Below, in pieces: positions 47,888-59,670 of a DNA stretch of 64,000 bases. Source of the stretch: Purshia tridentata (Eukaryota > Streptophyta > Magnoliopsida > Rosales > Rosaceae); assembly GCA_003254885.1 (NCBI GenBank), contig QANT01002039.1, positions 1-64,000 on the forward strand, in the 5' to 3' direction. Position numbers and translations under genes: made by a program. Position 1 is the stretch's first letter. Each line of letters starts with the position of its first letter. Below the pieces are notes generated by a model. It ran no database searches. It saw nothing but the letters and a program-made list of their open reading frames with translations, and had not been told where the DNA came from.

Positions 47888-50800
47888 AAATACATCATAT
47901 ATTAAACACTTAATCAATAGAGTCTACTAACTAGTCCCATTAAAAATATTGTGAACCTATTTTCATATCATAAATTAATACTTAGGCAGTTAGAGCACAA
48001 AAGGCATTGAAAAATTCAATAGTTAAATAAATAATAGCCAAAAGTAAAATGAAAAAATGGAAGCAAGAAGCTAGAAATGATTCACAAATCACACCTGACC
48101 CTGATGCCTTGCTTTCATAAAAGTGAAATTTGAAAGTCAGTCATGAACAAGAAAATACCTTGGACAGGCTCTCAAAAAGCATTTCAAAGAAGAGATCGAT
48201 GCCAACATTCCCAACATCCCCTGTCTGTTGCTCGCCAAAGATGGTACCAAAGCCTCTGATTCCCATGTCCCTCTCTGCAAGTTGGAAACCTTGCCCAAGT
48301 TCACAGCATTCCTCAAGAGCTGCAAGTCTCTCCTAGAGCATGGCCACAATGACTGTTACTTTAAACATTCCAAAGTAAGAGCAGACATGTAAAAAATACA
48401 AAATGTATCTTGTATAGCAACATGAAAAAACAAGCGCTACATCTAATGAAGGGTAGCAAAAGCACTTTAAAAAAAGTAAAAAAAAATTTCCCGTGCATCT
48501 GAGGATCCACTGACTACTGTAATCAGCAACAGAATAAAGGTCAAAAGGAAAGAAGGAAAAGAAAAATGTACCAACGCTTGATCAGTTAGGAGTGACTTTT
48601 GTGGGTAAAATAAGTGTGCATGAGCTTCCTTATCTGCCCGCCCCACCCTTCCACGCAACTATTTCCGTTTAATGGGAAACAGAAAAAAAAGAACCAAAGA
48701 ACAAATATTAACATAATAAGTAAAGTGGATAAGGACTTTGAGAAGTTCAGGAACCATTCTATTCTCTTGTTTAATAAATGAAAGCACTTCAAATAACTAA
48801 GATAGCAATTTTGAATGTTAGTTCTCCATTATTTTACACCATTTGAGAAATATATAAAGAAAGCAGAAAGAAGAGGACCTGATACAACTGTGCTAGGCCA
48901 AATTGTTGAACATCCTGAATTATGATGGTGTTTGCATTCTGAATGTCAAGCCCACTTTCTACTATATTAGTGCATATAAGAATCTTGATTTCACCTCGTG
49001 CAAATTTTTCCATGGTTTCCTCTAGCTGCTTTGAATATTGCTGCAAAAAGATGCAGACATCAATATAGACATGCAGAGAGCCCCAACTGACCAGATCCCC
49101 CCTACGCTGAAATTAATGATGTATATGAATCCCTTCCTTTTCAGATCCCGACGTATCCTCGATTTACCTCATGTTTAAATTTCACAAATATTATGAATTT
49201 TAATTCATATACATTGCACTATGTTAACTGATGATGACAGTTTCGCATTAGGGATCTACATTTGATCTCACAGTAGTTCCCTTTGGAGATATCAAATGCT
49301 AAAAGATGAAAGTACCTTCCCATGTGCAATAGCTATTTCAACATTAGGAAATGACTGTTCAAGAAATTCCATCACTTCTTCAAGTCCTGCAACATAAGAA
49401 CAGAAGTGAAACATGTACCAACCGTCAAGAAAACATATAAGTATGCTATGGGAAAACCAGCTTTGTACCCAAAAGAAATAAAACAGCCTTGGCATTCCTC
49501 TAATTAGCTGTTATTCAATAATGGAATTTATCTTGTTCTTTAGACATAAAAGCCAAGTGAATCTAAAACCATGAATAAGAGAATCCTTGTTCATTCTACA
49601 ACCACACAAAATAGTGACATCTGCATTTGGTCATTAATAACAATGACAGAAGCAACAGAGAGACTCCATGAATCTAACTGCCAAAACTACTGCTACCAAG
49701 GAAATATGATAAAGAAAAGTTTGTGCTTAACTTTTCTAGGATTAACAAAATACATAAAACCAGTAATTGAGGAAGTTACCTTTAATACGAGGCAAAACAT
49801 AAAACACTTGGCCACCTCGGTCCAGCTCATACTTAATTGCTGATAAAACCTGTTCTTTACTATATGCTGAAAGATGGGTTCTTATGGGGACTCTTTCTGG
49901 AGGTGGAGTTGAAATCAAACTGAAAAGAAAGGGAGGGCATATAATTACATCAGTATAAAATTAGGGAGCTAGCAAGTTATTAGTCTTAATTAGCCTCGTA
50001 GTATGAAAGCTTTAGGTCGCAGAATTACGTAAGCCCTATCATGAAGTAAGAACTAATATTAGTGTTGGATACTTGGATATGATATTTTTAAGATCATCAG
50101 CCTTTTCTTACACAAATAAATTAACTTAAAAAAGACTTATCCCAATCATTTCAGTGGGTTCCTTCTCACTAACATACAGTCCTGTCCAAATGGATGGCTT
50201 CAAGTCATGACATCAACAAAACGTGACTACTTATAACATAATTCAGAAAACTGTGGTATCAGCTTTTTACACTTGTTCCTGTATGAATGCAGCATATAGT
50301 TATTTAAAAGATTGAAATTGCTAAATATACACACGCAATACATAAATTGAAAAAAATAACAGTTAGTCAGGTAACTACTGACTTCTTCTTTTTTTAGGGG
50401 AGGCAAGTTAAAGAATTCAAGGGTCCATAATAAAATTCTGCAACTAACCTTGTTCATTTACAAATAAACCAACTGAAATGGGCATCTAGATCCAGAAATT
50501 GATATATGCACATTACCTTGCATCACGAAAGCCAGTCAAAGCTAAATAAAGGGTTCGTGGTATAGGTGTTGCCGACAGAGTAAGAACATCAACTGATGTT
50601 CTGAATGAAGCAATCTTCTCCTTCTGTTTGACGCCAAACCTCTATAGAGCAGACGAAAATACATGCTTTTAGAGCAAGAGAGAAAATTCTGTTGGCCAAT
50701 ACAAGCTAATCTATTGTAGATAGCAGCAAATAGATTCAATGACGAACCTGTTCTTCATCAACCACAAGTAGGCCAAGATTATTATATACAACACGACTTC

Positions 50801-52271
50801 CAAGGAGTGAGTGAGTCCCAACAATTATGTCCAAATGACCATTTTTAATCATTACCAGATGTTCCTCCTTCTCTGCTTTAGTCTACAAGTCATAATCGTT
50901 CTGCTTAGTTACAATTTTCAAACTAAAAGTAGCAGTTATGATACATTTAGGGTGTTTTGGAAACAGATTAGTAAAAACCAATAATTGCATCCCGGATGCA
51001 ACTCAATTCAAGTCTGAAGTTGAACCTATTATGATTTGTCTGTAGTTTTTTTGTAAGTTGGAAATTGTGGAGTACACAAGATGCATACCAGTTAAGTAAA
51101 TGTAAAACTTGTGGTACCTGAAACCTGCTGAGAAGTCCAACCTTGATATTTGGGTAGATAGAAAAGCGCTCTGAAATAACATCAAAATGTTGCTTGGCCA
51201 AAACAATAGTGGGTGCGAGAACCATAGCTTGCTTCCCTGATGAAACAACGCAGAAGATGGCACGCAGTGCAACTTCAGTCTTGCCAAAGCCAACATCTCC
51301 ACAAATCAAGCGGTCCATTGGAGTTTCTCTGGCTGTCAAATCTTTGTGAACATCAATGAAAGCCTGTTTTTGATCAGGGGTGGGATGATAAGGGAACTGA
51401 GAAACAAAGTGAGCCATGGCAGGGGTCTTTGGGTAAGGGGGGCGTCTTTGTTTGAGCCTATGTAGATACAACTCCATTAAATCAACAACCATTTTCTGAA
51501 TGGCAATCTTTCCCTTGGTCTTTCTTCGCTCCCATACACTGGTGTCGCTCAATTTGCTCAAAGTGCGAGGCCTTCTGGTTTCGTTTGGGCTGAAAATTAA
51601 ACAACATTTTTGTTTCTCTTTTATTGTTTACGAAAGAAGAAGAAGAAGAAGAAGAAGAAGAAGAAGAAGAAAGAAACGTACAGATTATAACGATAGAGCA
51701 AGCGAGAGGCCTGCTTAACAGGAAGCTTGGCCATGCCATCAGCATACTCTATGAAGACGTATTCAACGGGGTCCCTCTCCGTGGAATTGGAGGAATTGGG
51801 AATGTCGAATTTAATGCCAACGAATCGACCAATACCGACCTTCTTATGCACCACATAATCCCCAGAACGTAGAGTGTACGGATCGACCTTGTAGCTAACA
51901 TCTCCTTTGAGTTTCTCAAGGCCCCTCTGCTGTTGCGCCTTCACCAACTCTATGTACTTGTCCGCCTCCTCCGACTCCATTACCGTACTACTTCTGGACC
52001 CTTCTCTCTTGCTCTGCTCCCGCCGAATTCTCTCATTTAAAATGGATATGGCGTCGCTCTCTGCGTCCACGGCATCCCTCCGCTTGCCCGAATGGTTGTG
52101 GGTGTGGGTGTACACACCATTCGGCACCGAAACCAATCCAAGTCCTCCTCCATTTTTGTACTGGCACCGGAAATAAAGCCGCCTGCTGGTGCTGCCACAC
52201 GACGACCTCAGCCTCAACACCCGACTTGCCGGCCTACAACTGCCAGGAGGGATTGGGAGGAGCAGAGCCAT
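46889..52271 (-). CDS. Chloroplast Mfd/TRCF-like ATP-dependent DNA helicase
   Basis: Twelve exons join in frame to 819 residues: 52271-51682, 51589-51118, 50882-50748, 50641-50517, 49919-49780, 49386-49316, 49040-48879, 48658-48572, 48332-48159, 47749-47705, 47462-47106 and 46990-46889. The family matches bacterial transcription-repair coupling factor, lacking its N-terminal UvrB-like part. The order is a Ser/Arg-rich transit-like leader (1-60), a CarD/RNA-polymerase interaction domain (about 130-200, [17 protein letters not shown]), helicase motif I GDVGFGKT (294-301), DEEQ box (396-399), SATPIPRTL, a second RecA domain with [14 protein letters not shown] and LRGRVGRA, and a C-terminal TRCF domain. 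The likely role is displacing stalled plastid RNA polymerase. Arabidopsis At3g02060 is the counterpart, of about 823 residues. The start is the first ATG before the leader. Confidence 0.94.
47848..47884. repeat. (GA)n microsatellite in a helicase intron
   Basis: About 16 GA units lie in the intron between helicase exons 9 and 10 (47750-48158), preceded by GTGTGTGTT. Confidence 0.9.
51636..51672. repeat. (GAA)n microsatellite beside the donor of helicase exon 1
   Basis: About 11 GAA units lie 10 bases inside intron 1 (exon 1 ends at 51682). On the transcript they form a long UUC tract. The intron is only 92 bp, so the repeat fills much of it and also serves as the pyrimidine tract region. Confidence 0.9.
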
Positions 52272-53499
52272 CCTATGATCCTAGTCCTCCCTCCTACTAC
52301 TCCTAGTGGATAATTTTAAGTTATCAAGTTACTTGGATTGGATTCCAGGTTTTAGAGGGGTTTTACTACTTTCACCATTTTCACTTCATTTTTCTTTTCT
52401 TTGCAGTCCACTAGTCCAGACTCGAGCGTGCACTTAGTTCAGACCGAAAGCACACATAAATCATACCAATAAAATCATAAATGTACTGTTTATTTTGATG
52501 GATATCATTTATCAAGCATACAGGATATAGCTGGAAGCAAGTTGACCAATGTCATATATAAGTTATAACCACACCCACGGCGCACCCAACAAAAACATAG
52601 ATATTTCTACTTTGGGCTTTGGTTTTTTCCCTTTACATCGATTGGGCTTAAGTTATGCGTTTTTAGGGGCTTAAAACTTGACTAATGCCATGATCGGTTT
52701 ATCACATTCTCTTTTTGTTTTTATTACCAAATTAAAAATCATTTATTCATCTCATTATATTTCATAACTGTTAAATACTAAATAATTTTCAATATAATTA
52801 TATTTTTGACAAAGATGACCTTTAACGAGTAATCTGGACTATGCTTTCTAATATATGTGAAGCTAATTTTCCAAATTCAATGAAAAAACCAAAATGAATA
52901 ATGATAGGATCAATTAAAACTTGACTTGATAGTCCAATAGAATATATAACTGAATATTTTATTATTTTTATATGAAATTGAATAGAAGAAGACAAGAAAG
53001 CGTTCATGAAACTTAGCTCAAGTCGTATAGGTAAAATAGGGGTGGAGGCTGTGCAGCCTGAAGGAGGTCCTAAGCTCAATTCCATTTGTAAGAAGAAAAG
53101 AGAAGATAAGATGATTGAGGGCAAAGAACACATGATTTATCTATTTCTCCTTTTTCTCTCTTCTTCACATCTCTCGTCTATCTCTTCTTCTTTCCTAAGA
53201 GAAATTAAGTGCCCACGGCTTTTGATTCTGTCGTTAACAGACTAACAATATCACAGAACAAATGCATGCTGAAAGCCAAAGTGATTTACCAAAGTAAAAA
53301 TCATGACAAATTTAGATGTTATTTATCTATACACGTTGGAGAGGCACAGAGGCTTCCAAATTAATAAAACCTGCAACGACATAGTCCTTCCAAAAGTTAT
53401 CTGCAACCAGATAGTCCTTACCTTCTGCCTTTAGCATAGCTATCTCCTTACGGATTGAATCCCCTTAGGATCTATAAGTAACAAAATTCCTTCAAACAA
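52272..53499. other. Intergenic region between the helicase promoter and KUP3 3' end
   Basis: About 1.2 kb. It contains the helicase promoter on the left and the KUP3 3' UTR on the right, with a SINE-like head at about 53005-53090. No gene was recognised. Confidence 0.45.
53005..53200 (+). repeat. tRNA-derived SINE-like element
   Basis: ACTTAGCTCAAGTCGTA (A-box-like) is followed about 40 nt later by GCTCAATTCC (B-box-like), with GGGGTGGAGGCTG and GAAGGAGGTCC between. This is the usual plant tRNA-related SINE head. A pyrimidine-rich TTCTCTTC body follows. The 3' end is not sharply defined. Confidence 0.55.
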
Positions 53500-56400
53500 T
53501 TAGACATAGTATATCATGCCAACTTCGATAAGACTGATGTGAGGAATGTTAAGTGCCACAGCAGGGCCCCTGCAGTTTTTCCTAAGAAAAGAATACCCCA
53601 TATCGATCACAAGCTTCTTTAAAAATGAAGACGACCTCCTTGCCTTCACATATGAATGCCCCATTATATAAGCAACCCCTGCTTCCTTGGCCTGGATTAA
53701 ATCCATCAGCTCTTCCCTTACTGCAGGATCCATACCAGCATTTGATGGTAACTGAAACCTTACTTGGCGCCTCCTGATTTGTGGGTTTTCATCATCATAC
53801 ACTGATCCTAAACTCTGGAGGGTTAAAGATTTGCTGCTTTGGATAGAGTTTCTGACACCAAAATCCTCTTGCTCGGTAGCTATTAAGCTCAAACTTGATT
53901 GCACCGATCTGGTGCTTATAACAGCCATCCTTCCATCAAACGATGAGCTCTCAGAGCTTGAGAATTGTGGTTCCACTGCTTCCATCTGGATGAACTCTGC
54001 TATGCTTTGTATGAGCTGGTTCTCAAAGTCTCCATCATCCCGTTGAATGTCCTTGTACCCATACCTCACGATGCACCTGTACATACGATAAGGTCTTGGA
54101 CAAATCCGGCCGATGAGGAATCGTTCTTCAGGTGAAACACATGGAACTGGAACTGATTTTACACAAACAAAAACTAACACCTTGTGGAATGCAGGAAGAT
54201 TTGTCACAAAGTGTGAGAATATCGCAGGAACTCCTGTTGCCAACTCTGAGTATATGAGGCCTATACCAGGCACACGGACTATGCCAAGGCTGGGGCCAAG
54301 GCCAAGCAACCATTTTAATGAAACTTTGTTGTGGAGATCATAGTTATACTTCTTCCGGGTACCATAATGCCAGACATACATAACGATCATAAAGATGAAT
54401 GAGAGAACAAAAGGGACCCATCCTCCCTGAGGCACTTTAATGAGAGCTGCTGATAAGTAGACTCCCTCAATAAACCAGAAAAAGATAAGGAAAATCGCAG
54501 CCAGAACTACACTTTTCTGCCAAACAAAGATTATCACGAGTGCCATTAGGAATGTCGTGACAAACATAACCATCATGCAAGCAAGTCCTGTGAACCAAAA
54601 GTGAACATATTTTCATCCTCACTTAATTGTTGAAGGGGGAAGTGGGAAGGGGGGTTCTTCAAAGAAATAACGTACCATAAGCGTTTCCTATTAAAGTAGT
54701 GTCTTGAAATCCAACAGTTATGGCAAGAGTAAGGACCATAAGTATCCAATTAATTTCTGGGATGTAGATCTGCCCATATATGTGTTTTGAGGTGTGGACA
54801 ACTTTAACTCGAGGGAAGCAACCAAGGGCATGACACTGCTTGATGATGGAGAAAGTAGCAGTTATAACAGCCTGGCTCCCAACAATAGTTGCAAGGGTGG
54901 CAACAATAAAGACAGGCCAAAATACAGGATCTGCATGAAAAAGGAGGACAGAAACAAAATTACCAACTCAAATTTGTAAATAAAATTTTGGAAACAATAC
55001 TGATATATGCCAGAATGAACTAACCAGGAATTGAGTCATAAAAACTGTAACGAATGGAGTTGGGATGTTTAGACAGGAAAGCAGCTTGCCCCATGTATTG
55101 TACTACCAAACAAGGGTATACAATGAATGCAAACGCAACCTGCATAGGCAAGAAAAACTCTCATATTCTCACTTGTGAAATTCAATAGACCATATAATAA
55201 ATCAAAATGAACAAGGCCTAAAAAGTAAAGAGTGGTTTATGGTAAAAAAGTAGTAATCACGTAGACATATTTTCTTAATTAATTGCTTGTTCCAGTAACC
55301 ATCCAGCGAGCATAAGTCCTTATGTCTGTCTAACTCAGGTGATATCCATACTACTATTAAAAGAAAACAACCACTTTGGTGTCTCCTTTTCTCTGTTTTT
55401 TAATTTCTCAAAAATATCCCACTTGGAACTGGAAAGGTAGAAATATGGGAGGATAAAAAAGTCTCTAATTAGAAATGCGTACATCTCTACTTATATATTA
55501 CAACTACCAATCTTTTGAAAAAAAATGGAAGTATTAATCTCATACACACTTTCAGGTGGGTGGGTGTGAGTCATGTAGCGCTAGTTCTATAAAGAGATCC
55601 ACCGGACAGGATAATAACATGTCTGTCTCTCTCCAAAGCATATGGGAAGAGGTCAAAAGTTGGACTGGAAATTCTGATTTTGACTGAAACCGATATGAAA
55701 GTTTCAAATCTTGGTATTAAATCCAAAATCTGAATTTCAAAAATTCCGAATAAAGTTGAATCAGCACCGGAGAGTATATGGGAATTCCGAATTTCCAATC
55801 CAAAAATTCATAAGTACTCTGATGACCTACCAATCCAAAATATTCTGAATTTTTAGCATGTTTATAGTAAATATTTTATACATATTTTGATTTTATATGT
55901 TTATTCTAACATATCTTGGAAAGGTATTTAGGAATTAAGAAAAGTTTGGAAATTTTCCAAAGAGCTTTATTCCGATCTGATCCACTCAAAAATCAGCCCT
56001 ACATACCTTTGAACCGTATTCAACAATGCCCCATCTAGAACTGAATGTTTTTACTCTGCATAGAATGGAACTAAAATTATAAACTTACTCTTATCGATAA
56101 AGCAGTGAAATGACCAAGATCTGCAAACATAGCCTCAGTACCTGATAAGATATGGAGATGCCTAGTAATTAGGTGTTTTTTTTTTTTTTGTGATAAGAAC
56201 CTAGTAGTTAGCTTATCTAAGATAGCAGCATGCAAGAGTGAATCTGAAAATTTGAGGTTTCAATAATATCTAGTTTCTAAGAAGCTAAGATACAATTCCA
56301 ACTAAAGAGGTTTCATAAAGATAGTTGCACCAATATAACAACAATATATTATGCATATCTAACAATTTTCCAACCATTCTCAGATTCAGCATACCAGTTA

Positions 56401-59400
56401 TGGAGAGAAGAATCCCACCAAGAGAAATCCAACCATCTTTACCAGTCTCACTGAAAAACTTGACAATGTAATGCGGGGACAATGCACGAACAATAGTCGG
56501 GTTCCAATGTATTGTGTTGTACAGCCCAATGGAAAATATTGATACCAACCAGATTATAACAATAGGTGCAAACAAAAATGCTACCCTGTGGGTGCCACAA
56601 TGCTGCAGAGCAAACAGGCCAACCAATATGACACAGGCAAGCAAGAGGAGTTCACCTACAAAAAATAAATAGCATGTTAAAAAACAAAGCCAATATAAGA
56701 TGAACTGAGAACTATACAAGTATTAAAAGGCATCTTGAATTTAAAAACAACAGAAAAGGCAACAGGTGATAAAGATAAATTATCTACCATTAGTTAAAGA
56801 TAAATTATTTACCATTAGTTAATTTCTTCTCTGTAACTTGTAGCCCTGATACTGAAGATAAAACTGCAAGTGAAAAGAAATGCCCAAAGATTTAACTTCA
56901 TAATCCATGCAAGTGTGAGTAAATGAAAACAGGGAAAAAAAAATCAATAACATTGGCTTGTCTGGACAAGATGTCTCCATAACGTAGGGCTATTATCAGC
57001 ATATGAGCAAGTGAAAAACAGGTACCATATCCAGAAACAACTGAAAGAATATATTGTATTATGAAGTGGCTCTATTAAATGAAAGGCTGAATATGTTCAC
57101 TAGTGTATTGTATGCAGCAGTACATGTAAGCATTTTCCTTGTGTTTATAGTGGGTCTTGTGTACAAAACAATTGACTTAGTATCATTCCACTTTTACCAG
57201 ATGTCACTGAATGGGACAAGACAACTTATTAACAAATGTTAACATTAAGGGTTTTTTCTTTTTATTGTCTGTCCCAGGTTTCCGTAAATGTAACTAACAT
57301 TACATAAATGCATAGGTTCCTCTATTCACATCAAACAATTACTGGACATGAAAACGACATTGAGAAACTTTGGCTAATCTCAGTTTGACAGCACCAACCT
57401 ACTAACTTACCTGAAATTGCAGGAGTGAGCACACCATCTCCTATGACCATGCAAGCACCTAATAAAACCACAACTAGTAGGGCTGTCCGCAGCCTTTTAT
57501 GCTTCTCCAAAAATCTTTTTAATGGAGAAGAGCCTACAACATGTGATGAGGGACCATATTTGTAGGCTGAGAGCTCCTCATCAGCTGCTTGTTGGTTGGG
57601 AAGTAAACTAAACTTTGCATGGCGGCAAAGCAGCGAGTAAAGAGAAAATGTCCCACCTGATATCAATTAGATATAATATATATGACCCAATGGAGACTAA
57701 ATAAAAAGTAGTCAAGGTACTAAATAAAAAGTAGACAAGGTTATATTAAAACTTCAAGTCTCACCACACCTTCACCATTATCATCAGCACTCAAAAGGAT
57801 AAAGACGTACTTAAGCAGGGGTATCAGTGTAAGCGTCCAGAAAATTAAGGAAAATGCACCAAATATCACTTCCTCATTTGGATCGTTCTGCAACTTCCCT
57901 ACAAATGTGCTAGTATAAACATAGAGAGGAGAAGTACTCAGGTCCCCATAAACCACACCAAGGCTTTGGTATGCAAGTAATAGATTTCTGGAGAGATTTG
58001 CCCATGAAAACTGCAAAGCAACAAGAGGTTAATTAGTTACACTAGCTGGTATTTAATGAATCACATTCCAGCCCAGGACAGAGGAGAAGAGAATCCATAT
58101 ATGAGATGATTATAAGCCTAAATCCTTATGTGAAGAACACATAGTTGATACCAAAGTGATTGACTGAGAAGAATTCAATTATGTTTCCACCTGGTCAATA
58201 ATCATTTGATCATACACTTGGGAGTTGGGAATAGCTATCCACTGATGACAGTGGTTCCATGAACAAGAAGGCCTGTGTTGGTCTGGTTTACAACTGAGCC
58301 TATTGTTGTGTTTGGCTCGTTGAAGTCCTAATTGGTTTTAGGATTCCTAATCAGTTTAGGAAACTAGAGAAAAGTATGCACTAGTATTTCCCAGTAGCTT
58401 TAGGAAAATAGTTCTCATTAGTATTTCCTACTTGATTTAAGGTTAGATTTAGGGAATAAAGTTCCTTTCCCTATTATAAAAGGTTTAGGCTTTCCTAATA
58501 AGTCAAAGAATGTAAGCTAAACCCTCTAGTCCATAAATAGGGCTTGGCAGGTATAAAATTTTAGAAGAGAAGAGTTTCTCAAGTCTTCATAAGTTCTGAA
58601 AAAAAGCAGAAACTCAAGAGTGATAAATAGAGAGAGAAGGAGCTGCGGGTAGAGGGCTGGTTTTAGGGTTTCAATAAGCTCTTGTAATCGATTTCTAATC
58701 TTCATAGTGCAGCTGTGATTCTCCAAGGATCACATGGGGATGTAGGCAAAGTTAGCCGAACCTCGAGAACAAATGTTGGTCTTCTTTGTGTGTTTTACTT
58801 TTGCTACTATTGCTTTTGTGTTGTTTGCTAAACTGTCTAATCCTCGATACATCAAAGAAAAGATCACAGGGTTGTTAATTCACTACACCTATACGCTTCA
58901 TATACTTTCATATTTTTTAAAGCTAAGCCCGGAAAGAAACACCAGTATAGGTGCTAGTAGCTAGTACAAACATACGAAGAACTCCTACTCAGGATGAAAA
59001 ATCCTGGGGAATTAAAAATCTATATCAAGATCAAATTAAAATAAGATTAGATTATATATAGTTCTAAGAATATAACATCATCAGAGAAATAAATAATAAT
59101 AAGAGTAATTAATAAGAGGCCACGAAACACAACAAGTTGACCAAACGAAAAGAATCTTTTACCAAATATACTGAAGAATTGAAACTTGAAATTGAAGGAA
59201 GAGGATGTGAATATAGGCAAAAGCTATGCAAGGAATAGTGAGAAATCCTAAGATCTCGGAATCACTACTAGTTACAGAGGAGGAGGAGGAGGAGGAGGAG
59301 AAGCAGAAAAAAGACGGATTCCGTGCAAAGCATAAAAGGATGCTACGGATCGACCAGAGTTACCTCAAACTCAAAGAGTGGACGAAGAAGAAGATAACTG

Positions 59401-59581
59401 AGATTTTGGCAATAAATGAAATAATAATGAGGGCATATGTGGATGCAAACTAAGTAGCAGAGCAGAGATATGCAAATTCAATATGTAAAGTATAAGAATC
59501 AATAAAAGAGAGCAATGAATTTAGAGATTGAACCTGAGAAGGGTTGCGGGGAGGCATCGAAAGTCCAGACTCTGGCTCCAT
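53500..59581 (-). CDS. KUP3: KUP/HAK/KT potassium transporter KUP3 (POT4)
   Basis: Nine exons join in frame to 785 residues: 59581-59534, 58010-57770, 57656-57411, 56863-56813, 56655-56395, 56141-56089, 55139-55025, 54930-54676 and 54587-53500. The protein is a K+ uptake transporter with about 12 membrane segments in the first 450 residues and a long cytosolic tail. Diagnostic phrases are [63 protein letters not shown] and the C-terminus [12 protein letters not shown]. As I remember it, Arabidopsis KUP3/KT4 (At3g02050) begins with a similar PPRNPSQ and shares most of this chain. Exon 4 is a 51-bp microexon whose donor region has been duplicated in tandem. Intron 1 (1523 bp) hosts an LTR remnant. 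The start lies in a tiny 16-codon first exon, behind a CT/CCT-rich leader. The [10 protein letters not shown] stretch in the tail is Ser-rich and could be phosphorylated. Confidence 0.95.
56774..56823. repeat. 25-bp tandem duplication spanning the KUP3 exon 4 splice donor
   Basis: Two adjacent 25-bp copies (56774-56798 and 56799-56823) differ at two positions. The copy at 56799-56823 contains the end of exon 4 and its donor (ACTAATG|GTAAAT). The other, inside the intron, carries an equally good donor (ACTAATG|GTAGAT). Confidence 0.9.
58275..58985 (+). mobile_element. Ty1/copia-type solo-LTR-like remnant in KUP3 intron 1
   Basis: The stretch has the make-up of a copia LTR: a TGTTG-type start, a TATA-like CTATTATAAAAGG near 58471, CATAAATAGGG near 58532, and near 58750 a GCCGAACCTCG phrase followed by a T/G-rich tail. 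No internal coding part is present in the intron. The ends are approximate and no target duplication was identified, so it is an old, broken fossil. Confidence 0.5.
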
Positions 59582-59636
59582 TGGCTATCTTACCTTCAAC
59601 CTTCGATCCTTGAATATTTCAACTGAGCGAGAAACT

Positions 59637-59670
59637 CTCTCTCTCTCCCTCCCTCCCTCCCTCCCTCCCT
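59637..59670. repeat. (CT)n(CCCT)n microsatellite in the KUP3 leader
   Basis: CT units run into CCCT units just upstream of the KUP3 ATG (on the transcript a GA/AGGG tract). This is a common feature of plant 5' UTRs. A GAG repeat of about eight units also lies at 59277-59300, inside intron 1. Confidence 0.85.

Noticed and set aside
53006-53245. 79-codon plus-strand frame next to KUP3
   Set aside because: It runs through a SINE-like head and low-complexity pyrimidine sequence and is not a plausible gene.
55200-56040. KUP3 intron 6 with repeated GAATTTC/CCGAAT-type words
   Set aside because: It looks repeat-derived but I could find no ends, inverted repeats or coding remains to define an element.
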